Origin: Brachionus manjavacas
Taxonomy: Eukaryota; Rotifera; Eurotatoria; Ploima; Brachionidae
Direction of reading: 5' to 3'
DNA length: 64,000 bases
Assembly (NCBI GenBank): GCA_019054805.1
Contig: JAHQIY010000004.1
Span: forward strand, 3,534,001-3,598,000
Shown piece by piece: positions 33,667 to 45,090 of the stretch. Numbering within the stretch: the stretch's first letter is position 1; each line of letters starts with the position of its first letter. The notes beneath the pieces are model-generated. The model did no database searches and had not been told where the DNA came from. It saw only the letters and a program-made list of their open reading frames with translations. The position numbers and the translations under genes were made by a program.

Positions 33667-35566
33667 ATGAATTTTAAATTTTATATATTTGTAAATTTTT
33701 TATCGCTTGTATTCGGCTATGTCGATTGGTCTGAGGACAAAAATCCAGAAAAATGGTTTGCAAATGCCAGGGATCATTTGGAGAAAATGTTGCATCGCAA
33801 GCCCAACAAAAACCTAGCCAAAAACACAATTTTATTTTTGGGCGATGGAATGGGAATTACCACTATTACTGCTGGTCGAATTTTAAAAGGCCAACTAAAA
33901 GGCCAAAATGGTGAAGAAGAAATCACAAATATGGAATCAATGGACAATGTTGCTCTGTCTAAAGTAAAAAATATAATCTTTAAATAGAAAAATTAAAAAA
34001 GATTCCCAAAGACCTACGGAATAGACAGTCAGACCACCGATAGTGCAGCTACAGCTACGGCTTACTTGACAGGTGTAAAAACCCGAGTGGGCATGATTGG
34101 TCTGAGTGGACAGGCCAAAATTAGAGAATGTTCTCCTGAGCTCGAAAATTATAAAGTCAAATCAATTCTTAAATGGGCCAAAGAAGCCGGAAAATCAGTC
34201 GGAATTGTGACCAACACCAGAATCACCCATGCTGTAATTTAAAAATTTTTTTTTTAAAGTTACTCAATTTTTTTCCAAGACTCCCGCTGGAACTTATGCT
34301 CATACATCTTATCGAAATGTAAATTTTTGTTTAAATAAAAAAAATTAAATGAAAATTTTAATTAAGTGTTTTAATTTAGTTCGAAACCTTTGATGGAAAA
34401 ATATTCAATTTAACTAGTCAGTTAAATGGATGCAAGGACATTGCAGCACAACTAATTGATGACAATTCTTACATAGATGTTATTTTTGGCGGGGGTAGAC
34501 GAAAATTTTTGCGCAAAGAGGACCGAGATTACCACGAATGGAACAAGACCGGAGAAAGAGTAGACAATCGAAATTTAATTAATGATTGGCATGAAAAAAT
34601 GGAACGAATGAACAAAACTCATAAATATGTCTGGAATATAAGTGATTTTAAAAGTTTAAAGCCAAATCAGTACGACCATGTTTTGGGTATACTGGCCTGG
34701 GATCACATGAAATACGAGATTGATCGAGTAGCTCAAGAGTACATAGATGAACCAAGTATTTCAGAAATGACCGAAAAAGCAATCGAGCTATTGAGCTCTA
34801 ATCCGAATGGCTATTTCCTGCTAGTTGAAGGCAAATATCTATTTAACATTAAACAGATAAGTAATTTTTTTTTCAGGCGGAAGAATAGACTTGGCCCACC
34901 ATGATTCAAATGCCAGAAGAGCCCTCGAAGAATTTGTAGCTTTTGATGAAGCGATTGGCCTGGCTAATAAAATAGTTGATCACGAGGACACATTGGCGGT
35001 AGTAACTGCAGATCACTCTCATGAGTTCATACTTTAAAGTTTTAAAAAATTATTTATTTAAATTTTTTAATTTAAGATTTAATATTGGTGGCTATTCTAA
35101 AAGAGGCAATCCAATACTTGGTCTAGTTAGAAGTGTCGAATATGGCGAATTAAGCTCCGGTGGATACACGTTCACATCTTTATCGTATGGAAATGGTCCC
35201 GGTGGTCTAAAAGAAATTCGAAAGAGAAATTTAACTGAGAAAGAAACTGGTATAATTTTAATTTGGTTTATTTGAAGAAAATTTTTATTTTTTCTTAAGT
35301 TGGTATTGATTATCATCAAGAATCAGCTGTATTCATGGAATACGAGACTCATGGTGGAGAGGATGTAGCGATTTTTGCCAAAGGCCCTATGAGCCATTTG
35401 TTTGACGGGTATTCATTTTATTTGTTTAAGTTTAGATTTTTAATATTTTTTCCTTCCAAGAACTGTGGAACAATCTTTTATAGCTTACGCTATGGCCTAT
35501 GCGTCATGTATTGGACCATTTGATCGAAACTTTTATCCTTCATGTGAATTTGAGCGTGGAACTTAA
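33667..35566 (+). CDS. alkaline phosphatase 1 (secreted-type C-terminus)
   Basis: Eight exons: 33667-33963, 34012-34233, 34280-34318, 34380-34830, 34877-35024, 35077-35249, 35300-35408, 35461-35566; 514 residues, phases consistent throughout. Intron 4 is GC-AG (34831-34876). A signal peptide (about residues 1-17) precedes [10 protein letters not shown]. Catalytic and metal sites are all visible: FLGDGMGI, the DSAATATAY box with nucleophile Ser110, VEGGRID (Asp341) with LAHHD, TADHSH, and THGGED. The active-site context is unusual for an animal enzyme: DSAA rather than DSAG, YLTGVK instead of YLCGVK, and RIDLAHH instead of RIDHGHH. The protein ends shortly after [13 protein letters not shown] with no hydrophobic tail, so it is likely secreted and not GPI-anchored. 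It hydrolyses phosphate monoesters with two Zn and one Mg if active. Confidence 0.9.
34831..34876 (+). other. GC-AG intron in alkaline phosphatase 1
   Basis: A 46-bp segment beginning GCAAAT after TTGAAG and ending TTTCAG. Its removal joins E-G-G-R-I-D, the invariant metal-binding motif, which no other border choice gives. Confidence 0.8.
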
Positions 35567-37954
35567 ATATCTTAAATCTAATTTAGTTTAATTTATGTAA
35601 AATAAAATATTTTATTAATTTTTAAATTATTTAATTTTCTTTGAGAGTATTTTGATTAAAATAATAATAATAATATAATCCAAGCCACTAAGGCTTCGGT
35701 GGCTTGTCTTGTCCTCTTCTGTTCTCTCTCCATTTACTTCTATCCAAGCTCTTTGTGTATTCATTTTATAGATGTCTGTAATAAATATGCTGATTAATCA
35801 CATACAAGTCAAGAAATAATTTTATCTAGTGAATTAGGTTGTGTAGACTTTTCTCTTTTAAATTATTCAACAATTTTTTGGATAAGAAAAAGATCGTCAG
35901 CAGTTCGACTGTGCTTTCTAAAACCTGACTGTTCTTGGATTAGTAAAGCTGATCAGATTTTGATACTGCATCATTCTTCAACTTTTTTAGAAGCAAAATC
36001 AATTTATTCATTGTTATGGGTTTAATGTTTTCCTCCAAAAAGTTTGAGTAAAAAATTAACTATTTCCTCATCTTTTTCAGTGTCTATTAAATCGATATTA
36101 GGGCTAATCTAGTTGAAATATTAGAATTTTTACTCAACTGTAAGTTTTAATAGTATAAATAGGATATTATAAATTAGAATCGTTTTAGGATTAGAGTCTA
36201 AATTTAGAAATTTAGTTTTTGATCAATAATTTTACAGTTTCTAAAAATTTACAGCTTATGTCAAAAATAAAGTAAAAATTTTATGTATTTTTTTTACTAA
36301 TTAATAAACCTGTTTATTCATCACAATATGAAACCTGACTTCAAAAAAAATTCTTTTCTTTTTTTTTATTCGAATTTTTTTCTAAAAACTGGAAGAGCAA
36401 ATAATATTTTGAAATTTTAAAATAAATTTTAAAAATTTGAGTTGAGTGATATTATATTTATTTATTTTTTAATTTTAACTTAGATATAAAAACCAAAAAA
36501 AAATCCAAGATTTGAATAAGTAAAAAAATTCAATTAATTTAAAATAATATAATTTGGTCAAAATTGCATTCCATATAAAATTGTTTTGTTAAATGCTGAA
36601 GGTTCCAGCTATTACAAACTTTTTCCAAAATTTGGTATTTTGAAGAATCGATTGAACAATTTTTTACAAAAAGCTATACTTTATATACAAAAATAAATTA
36701 TACAGACTCTTAATTATTTTTAAAACTATTTTTTTACAGTGCATCTAGTTTTTAGTGTAAAAATCATAATTACTGAACGAACTATTTTTTAGTAAAGAAT
36801 AAAATAACTTGATTTATATTTGGTTTAATTTTTTGTGTTCGAATTAGATAACTAGAATCAAAAATATTCCCTTGAACGAGTTCTGATTATTAAAAGTAAT
36901 TATCTTATGTAAAAAAAATAAATTTTTTATTGAATTGTACTGTAAAATTAAAATAATTTTGACCTTTTATAAAAAAAACTCTGTTATAAGCAGCAATGCT
37001 TCTGCCATATATAACTTACCATATTTTTTCAATTTTCAAATAAAAATTAAACTCGTTCAATTTCACTAAAAAGTTTAATTTCAAGAATATTATGCTTGAA
37101 ATATTAACCTAAAATTATTTTTTTAAAACTGAGAAAAATATTTGAAACATCGCACTTTTTCAATGTTATTTCAATAGGAGATACATTTTGTAATTCAAGC
37201 ACAAAAATTTTAACCATTTAAAAATTTAATTTAATTTAATTATTTTATATTATTTAATAAATTTAAATAAAAAAAATTTCCTTTTTAAAAAATTTGGTTT
37301 TATGACTGAAAGAAATACACAAATATTCATAAACATATAATTTCAATATTTTTAAAACTATTAAATACAAATTAGTTTTCGTTTACTCAGTATTTCTAGT
37401 ATTTTTACTGAAGACTTAATTATTTTAAGTATTATTATGAAATTTAAGAACAACAAACAAATCAATCTTAAATTAATTAGTTAAATTTTTTTTCCACTAT
37501 CAAAAGATAAATCATGAAGCTGGGATTTTTTTGAACAATTTAAGATAAAACTACAAACGCTGTTTTCCCAGTATGAAAGGACTTAAAAGGGAAAATTAGC
37601 AAATGTTTGAAAATTATTTGATTTTATTGGCATAGGTTTTTTAACAGTCTGAACTTATTTTGCTAATACAAAAACAAATTTATCTAAACTTGATTTAGCA
37701 ACTTTATTTTTTTTACCAATATTTAATCAATAATAGACCAATTGGTTTTAAATTGATATATTACAACAAATTTTGAAGCGTTCTTTCTTTTTAAATTGAG
37801 CAATTACAAAATGAGAAGATAAATTCTTTTCTGAATTAAATGAATGATTAAATTTTTATAATTCAAGTCAAAAAAAGCTTAAGTATTAATTTCCAATTGT
37901 ATAACAGTTTTTAGATTGCAAAAAAAATTGAATTTGGGTATCTTTTTTTTCTAA
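35567..37954. other. intergenic DNA between the two phosphatase genes
   Basis: Holds a LINE relic (35660-36115) and A/T-rich sequence. The block at 37143-37175 repeats one near 1708-1746. Confidence 0.6.
35660..36115 (-). pseudogene. short LINE relic with intact 3' hairpin and tail
   Basis: Minus-strand reading gives scraps of a reverse transcriptase N-terminal part (MNKLILLLKKLKNDAVSKSD, then QSGFRKHSRTADDLFL) joined by deletion to a short 3' end. The end is clear: CAAGCCAC (35681-35688) pairs with GTGGCTTG (35699-35706) as an 8-bp stem, immediately beside an (AAT)n run at 35660-35678 on the plus strand. Several stops; dead. Confidence 0.65.
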
Positions 37955-40900
37955 ATGCTATTAATGAGGCAATTAATTTCTATCTTGTTATTGAGCCATT
38001 TTGTTTTTTGTTATGTCGACTGGTCGAATGATAGAAATCCTCTCAAATGGAACAATCACGCTAAACAAACCTTGGAAAATTTATTAAGGAGAAAAATAAA
38101 CACAAAAGTGGCTAAAAATATAATTTTGTTTTTGGGCGATGGAATGGGAATTGGTACTATCACAGCTGGCCGGATAAGAAAAGGACAAATGCAAGGTTTT
38201 AATGGAGAAGAAACTGTCACTCATATGGAAAGTCTCGATGATGTAGCTTTGTCAAAAGTAGTTTTTATTTGAGTGAATTAAAAAAAATTAAATATTATTT
38301 AGACCTATAGTATAGATGCCCAAACTACAGATAGTGCTGGTGACACAAAATGTGAAGAAGAAAAATTCAAATAATTCAAATTTTTCTTAAGGTTCTGGTA
38401 CTGCATATCTTTGCGGAGTGAAATCGAGAGCAGGCACAATCGGTTTAAATGGGTAATCATATAATCAAAATAATTAATTATTAAATTAAATTCTTTGAAT
38501 AAAGATATGCAATTCCTTTAAATTGCTTATCTTCCTTGGATAATCAAGTTGAATCTATTTTAAAATGGGCTCATAAAGCAGGAAAATCAACTGGAATTGT
38601 AACAACTACTAGAGTAACGCATGCAACGCCGGCATCTGCCTTTGCTCATTCAGGTACTAAGAAAAAATATTAGTTTACCAGTTATTAAAATTTTCACAAA
38701 ATAATTGCTTAATTGATAGTTTTTTATGTTTTAAAATTTATTTAAATTTTTATTTTTTAATTATAGCTTATCGAGACTGGGAGAGTTTTGATGATATAAG
38801 ATTTACCCAGAAATTGAAGTCCGAAGGATGTAAGGACATTGCGGCTCAGCTCATTGAGGATAATAATTTTATAAACGTGAGTTTGAAAATTTAATTGGAT
38901 TTAATATAATTTTTTACCAACTTATTATCTCATTTATTTAGGTATAAATAAGTTTTAAAAAAAAGTTACAAATTCAAAATCAACTTTTAATTTTCAACCA
39001 ATTTTTTCAAATATAATATTTTCATTAATAAAAATGAAAATAGAAGCACTCATATTTGAAAATCATTATTATTATTATTAATTATTTTTAGAAAATTAAT
39101 TTTAGAATTAATTAAAAAATTGTAAGAAGCATAAAAACTATATAGGCAAAATAGTGTAAAGGCAATTTTTTTGCTACAACTAAAACTCATCATTTGACAG
39201 CTTATAAGAACTAATTTTAGACATAAACTAGAATTCAATAATTATTCCTTAAGCTTAAAAAGTAATTTTCCATGTAATTATCAAATTTAGGAATATATCA
39301 ACTAATTGCTCCGAGGATCTGACGATATTTAACGTAAATTAACTTTATTTTACGCTAAAAAATGTAACGATAAAATTCGTAAAATTACGTAAATTGACTT
39401 TTGTAATAACCCTTTGTAATGAAAAATTTCGTAAAATTCAATTTTTGTTAAGGCGAAATTTTTTAAAATTTTTAAATAAAATGTAAAAATTCGTAAAAGT
39501 CTAATTTACAAAATTTTTATTTAATAATTATTTTTTTAAAAATTAATCAAAAGTTTGACCAATTTCCATCTCTTTGTTTAACAAATTCATTGAATTTTCA
39601 ATCAAATTTATTAAATAAATATTATTCTGAGCTTTTTTCTTTCTAATTGCCCCATATCCTTTAATTTCATTAACTTTTAATTTTTAATTTTATAAAAAAA
39701 TCATAGCAATTCAGATCTTTATAAGAATAAATTGGCTGAGTATTAGTCAAAATTTTTCCCTGAAAAATTAACCCCATATTTAAACAGCATCAGGATCGCG
39801 ACCCAAAATTTGTAAAAAATTTTAATTCAAAAGTCATTTTAAGTCATTTTACGAATTTATCGTAAAATTAAATTTCTTAAATAAGTAAAATATCGTCAGA
39901 TCTTCGTAGCAAATCAGTGCTGTAAAAAACTGAATAATAGTATAATGAAGAATGTTTATCAAATAAAGAATATTCTCTTCTTTTTTTTTATAAAACTATT
40001 ATAAAAATTTATTTTATTTGTTTGTATATCTCGACTAAGAAAATATCATATTTTCTTAAATACAACCAAAAAATTGATTTTCGTAATTTTCCTTAAAAAT
40101 TGCATTTGTGTTTAATTTTCTATTGCATGATGAATTCCAGAGTTGTTTAAAAGCCACTAGTCTTAAATCAAGTCAAAGTCCGAACTTTGATTTTAATTTT
40201 AGTAATTTTGACTTAAACTAGGCCGCCATAAGGAATTGTGAATTTTCAAACAAACCTTCCAAAAATTAAAAAAATTTAATTATTTTTCATTAATTTAAAT
40301 TTTAAATTGTTAAACTTTGATGATGAAACAACATCAAACAAAATATGCTTCACTAAATTCAGCAAATAAAAATAAATTTTTGTCGACAGGGAATTATAAA
40401 TCATCAAATTAAATATCAATATTTTGAGATTTATTTATTTTTTGTCTCCATGATCTATTCAAACAAATTTTTTTTTAAATTTGTAAATTTATTTTATTTA
40501 AATGCTAAAGTTCTTTCATCGCTACTTAAATAATTTTGAAGAAGGTGGTTATAATTTTTAAATTTATATTTTTCAATTCTAAGTTAACATAAAAATAATT
40601 AAATTATGGCAAATATTTGTTTAATTTTTTTTTAAATTGGACTGTTAAATAAAACATTTTTTTTTCACCTTTTAAAAATACAGAAAAATCTCTAATAATC
40701 TGTAATCTGTTTAATAAGAATATAAATTTTGTATTGGAATTTTTTTAAGGAAATTCAAAATTCCCCGCCATAATAGCTCCTTGGAATGGGAAAAAATTCA
40801 TATTTGAATGATAAGTGATCTTTTTACTGTTCCAGGTAGCTATTAAATGATTCCGTACAAGAATTATTTAGCTAATTCATTAACAATAAAGATGATAGTA

Positions 40901-42482
40901 ATCACCATAATACCATAACTGGACCCACTTCTCTTAAAAACTTGGATAGAAAAACAATTGTGTTGACATTTCGGAAGCAATTTCAATTTCTAAAGAATAA
41001 AAAAAAGACCAGATTTTGGAACAAAATACAAACTGATTGGACTTTTTATTTTTTTTAATCGATATTTTTAATAAAGTGAACTGAGCCAAATCTGAAATTT
41101 GGTATAAACCAAAATTATCAAAAATAATAAGAATTTTTAACATGTTATTTGTAAAAATAAATCATCATGTAATATTAGTGATAAAATCAGAAATCGGGGT
41201 AGTTAAAAATTTATTCTTTCATTTTTATTTTTGTAATTCCAATACAATTTATTTTGTTTTTTTTATAGTCAAGTTTTTTCGGATTCTAAAATTTAATAAA
41301 CACATGGTATAAAGAATTGGGCAAATAATTATTTTATTAAAAAAAAATCGTAAAATGTAAAATTGCAAAAAACCCTAGACCTTAGCCAAACTTGGTTAAT
41401 TTTCTTTAAGTGAAGAAAAAAATGCCCCAAAGCCTTATGACATTTATTTTGATTGAAAAAGGTTGTACTTGGAGGTGGACGCTCAAAGTTCATTCCGACT
41501 ACAAAGCGCGACCCTGTGGCAAAATTGAACGGAACGCGAGTAGATGGCCGTAATTTAATTTGGCAATGGTTAAACCAAATGTCATCACTGAACAAATCTC
41601 ACAAATTTATTTGGAATGCAAGTGATTTTCGTGAAACAGATTTCGGGGCACATGAACACATTCTAGGACTACTTGCCTACAATCACCTAGAATATGAATT
41701 CGAAAGAAACAAAACAATAGAACCAAGCATTAGCGAAATGACTTCAAAAGCAATTGAACTGCTAAAAAAAAATGACAATGGATTTTTTCTGTTAGTTGAA
41801 GGCGGTCGCATTGACCATGGTCATCATCGAAATCAAGCCCAAAAAGCCTTAGACGACTTTGTCGCTTTTGATGACGCTATAGGATCTGCCCTAAAAACAG
41901 TCTCTCTAGAAGATACCCTGGTTGTAGTGACCGCTGATCACTCTCATACATTTACCCTAGGTGGAAATTCCCTAAGAGGCAATCCGGTGCTTGGCTTAGC
42001 CTTGACCAGTTACACTAATGTAAGCGATGCTAACTTAACATATACTTCCATTTTATACGGCAATGGTCCTGGCGGTCTCCTAAAAATAAGGGATTTCAAC
42101 CTAACACTAAATGATACATTCAAAATTGACTATACTCAAGAGGCCTCGGTTTTTCGCAAATCAGCGACCCATTCAGGAGAAGATGTGTCGGTTTATGCCT
42201 CGGGTCCGATGAGTTTTTTGTTTACCAATACAATCGAGCAAAATGTTCTGCCTCACTTGATGGCCTACAGTGCATGTAAGAATGAATTTCGTTTTTTTTA
42301 GAAACCAATTTTATTTTTTATTTTTAGGCATTGGTCCATATTCAACTGAAGCATGTGAAAAAGACCGAGGTTCACTAAAAAATTCAGAGAATTCATGCTT
42401 TTTTTTTGGACCAAACCAACATTTTGAAAAATTCACAAAATTTTTTATATTTTTCTACGGGATTGTTTGTATTCATATCTAA
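37955..42482 (+). CDS. alkaline phosphatase 2 (GPI-type C-terminus)
   Basis: Seven exons: 37955-38257, 38303-38339, 38392-38452, 38505-38653, 38767-38876, 41462-42275, 42328-42482; 542 residues with consistent phases. A signal peptide (about residues 1-19) leads into YVDWSNDRNP, closely like gene 1. Sites seen: [22 protein letters not shown] with Ser112, VEGGRIDHGHH (Asp338, His342), TADHSH, and THSGED. These follow the animal consensus better than gene 1. Several N-x-S/T sites are present. The C-terminus ends in a hydrophobic run, FEKFTKFFIFFYGIVCIHI, as expected for a GPI-anchor signal. Intron 5 is 2.6 kb and hosts transposon-like repeats, whereas the matching place in gene 1 has no intron. 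The ATG at 37964 is an alternative start. Tandem position and shared first exon structure indicate duplication. Confidence 0.9.
39306..39912. mobile_element. CGTAAA-rich MITE in intron 5 of phosphatase 2
   Basis: The left end TTGCTCCGAGGATCTGACGA (from 39306) and the reverse complement of the right end TTGCTACGAAGATCTGACGA (to 39912) differ at two positions, and the match runs on into TATTT. The interior is rich in CGTAAA/TTTACG words. No transposase and no convincing target duplication are seen. A partly similar CGTAAATTTAC-rich stretch occurs at about 51110-51340. Confidence 0.65.
40138..40233. repeat. AAGTC-family repeat copy
   Basis: Starts CAGAGTTGTTTAAAAGCCAC and continues with AGTCTTAAATCAAGTCAAAG, aligning with the left end of the MITE at 25952. 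It ends TTGACTTAAACTAGGCCGCC, whose reverse complement matches the start of the copy at 51399. Lies in intron 5 of phosphatase 2. Confidence 0.55.
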
Positions 42483-43059
42483 TTTAGTTGCAATTGATTT
42501 TTAAAATTGACCAAAAATTACTTTTAGAGATAAATTTTTGAATTTTATTAAAATGAGAAACCTGAAAAATAAATAGAAAAAATGTAAGCAGATGTTTTGA
42601 TAAAAAAATTTTAGTTTAACTTTAAAAGAGGAAAATTTTTAATTTCCTTAGAAATAAAGATTAGATTAAATTTTTTCTCATATTTTTTTCTTAAGTATTC
42701 ACAATTTTTATAAAATTTATCCATCATGTTGAGATCACAAAATATCTTGATAAAAACTTTTCGAATTTTTGTTAATTCAAAAACATTAAAAAATTCTCTC
42801 ATTTCTTATGATTTTTTTTTATTAATTCTTTATTTATTTGTAAAGTTACTTCGCATAAAAAAATTAATAAAGAAAAATTAATAAAAAAAATGAAAAAGAG
42901 AATAAACAAATTAGATAAATTTAAAAAGTAATGACAGCTGCCACATGTTTAAGTATAGAACGCTTCAGAAAAGAAAGAAGAAATAATAAGATAGCAATTA
43001 CACAATGGAGTCATGTTTTAAGAGAACATTAAGAGTTTAAGTTAATTAAAAGCCTCGTG

Positions 43060-43167
43060 ATGTTAAATGTTGCATCATATTTTGTTCTAGAATAGAGCGA
43101 GCTGCTGAATTTTGAATTACCTGTATTCTTTTAATATTAGTTTCTGAGCATGAGTTATTGTTTGACA
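43060..43167 (-). pseudogene. short LINE reverse transcriptase scrap
   Basis: Minus-strand translation gives NNSCSETNIKRIQVIQNSAA then RSILEQN, which resembles the LKxIQxxQNxAAR block near the C-terminus of many non-LTR reverse transcriptases, followed by frameshifted sequence. Too short to classify. Confidence 0.45.
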
Positions 43168-44010
43168 AAATTTTAATTATATTTTAACTTCTGCGATGCA
43201 AAAATGCAAAAAATTTGTATGTGAAAATAAATGAAATGATTTATCAAATAATATGAAATAAAAAAAAAACTGTTAAGAAATATTTATTGAAATTTTTTTA
43301 ATAATCTTGTTCTAAGGTCAAATACTGAAATTCAAAAGACCACGTTGACTGATTAACACTTCATTTATTTTAATTAATTTTTTTTTTGTTTTTAAAATGT
43401 TGCTTTATTTATTGAAAATTAAATTTATCTTATTTTTTTGTTTTTAATATCGCCTTAAAGGCGTTCATTGAAATAAATAATAAAAATAATAAATCTTTTG
43501 AAAAGATTTATATCAGATTTATAAAATTTTTTTACAAAGTCAACATAGATCAATCGATATTATTGTAATATTAAGTTTTAAAAATATCATTGATCTCAAC
43601 TTTGTGTTCTTTTTTTTCTTTTTCCTTTAAATTATCAAAAAATAATAAAAACATACATTTTTTATTCGTACTCCTTTTTCTCTTATTGCACCTTTAGTTA
43701 AATAGTTTTCAGAAATAAAATTATTTAAACGAAATTTTTTTATTGTAGTTTTTAGAATACTTGTTGTTTTATTAAAATTTTTTCCTAAACTTTATTTACA
43801 ATAATAAAAATACAAAATTCAATAAATTTAGTATTTTTGTTGAAACTATATGAAAATAATTAAATTATAGAAAGATTTATTTCATTGCTGTCCCCCAAAA
43901 TATCGTTTCCTTTTGAACATCTATTTTCTTCTTTTTTCGAGAACCCAAACCATTCGATCTTCGCTCATATAATTTTAAATTTTATAATTTCTCTTTTTCT
44001 TGAAAAAGAG

Positions 44011-44367
44011 GAGGTTGTGAATTTCGTTTCAATTCGATCATTTCAATTCAGAAAAACTTGAATTACTTTTTTACTAAAAGAGATAATTCAGTTCTGTAAA
44101 ATGCTTAATTATAAGCTAATTTGCTCAATGCAGTAAAATAAGTCTGCAAAATGATATGCAATTTTCTGCATTTTGCACCCCATTAAAAAGTATTCCAATC
44201 AAGTGTACAATTACATTGCAGAATTATTGCAGACATATATTTTTGGATTAAGCAAAGTTGCTTAACCATTAAGTATTTTACAGAACTAAATTATCTCTCT
44301 TAGTAAAAAAGTTATTCAAGTTTTTCTGAATTGAAACGATGGAATTGAAATGAACTTCACAACCCCG
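44011..44367. mobile_element. hAT-like MITE with 8-bp target-site duplication
   Basis: Flanked by AAAAAGAG on both sides (44003-44010 and 44368-44375). The ends are inverted repeats more than 100 bp long with few mismatches. The left arm contains GGTTGTGAA, TTTCAATTCAGAAAAACTTG, ACTTTTTTACTAA, GAGATAATT and AGTTCTGTAAAAT; each recurs as its complement in the right arm. Length 357 bp, no coding capacity. The 8-bp duplication and ends close to CAGGGTTG suggest the hAT superfamily. The arms could fold into one long hairpin. Confidence 0.8.
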
Positions 44368-44794
44368 AAAAAGAGATTTCTTGAAAACAATTTGTTGCAA
44401 AAATTTTGCAGAAATTTTTGGATGGATCAAAAGTTTTAAAAAGGCTAAAATTTAACAAACTCCAATGCTCCAGATTTGGTAATCGCTTGAAAAATTAAAT
44501 AAAAGAAAATCTAAAATCATTGAGCATGTAATTTAACGCAAAAATTCTTTGCTTACCTCTAAATTATTAAAAATATCTCTAAAATATAAAAACTTACCTC
44601 TAATATTAAAAGTTCACCTTTAATAAATTAAAAAGACTTAACTTAATTTAACAGCTTCATTTGAATTAAACGATTTATTTATAAAACATATAAAACTTAA
44701 ATGATAGATAATTCAAGTTAATCTATTTTATTGACTTTTTCAATCATAACTAAAAACCAAAAAAAAACTTTATAAGACTACTTTCAATTAAATC

Positions 44795-44855
44795 CAGACT
44801 TTTTTTAAGATACTAGTCTAAGTCAAAGTAATGACTTGACTTAAATATATGAAAA
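44795..44855 (+). repeat. AAGTC-family solo end
   Basis: Begins CAGACTTTTTTTAAGATACT and continues AGTCTAAGTCAAAGTAATGA, aligning with the left end of the MITE at 25952. No partner end was found nearby. Confidence 0.5.
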
Positions 44856-45090
44856 AAATAACTCATAATTTATTTTTATTCCTAAAAAAATTGAAAAAAT
44901 TTTAGAGTTTTTAAACAAAAACTGAGTGACACTTTTTTTAAGGTAATTTAAAATTTTTTTGTATAATTTAATTGATTAAATGCAAAAAATAATTTAAAAA
45001 AATTTGAAAGCATTATCTTTTAGATTAAAAATTTCTTAAATTTTTTATAATTTAATTTTAGCCACACATCAGGTGGATTCGAAAGTAATT

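Larger units (their letters stand above)
42483..45090. other. intergenic DNA with MITEs and a LINE scrap
   Basis: Contains a short LINE scrap (43060-43167), a well-bounded MITE (44011-44367) and an AAGTC-family end (44795-44855). The rest is A/T-rich with no gene seen. Confidence 0.6.
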
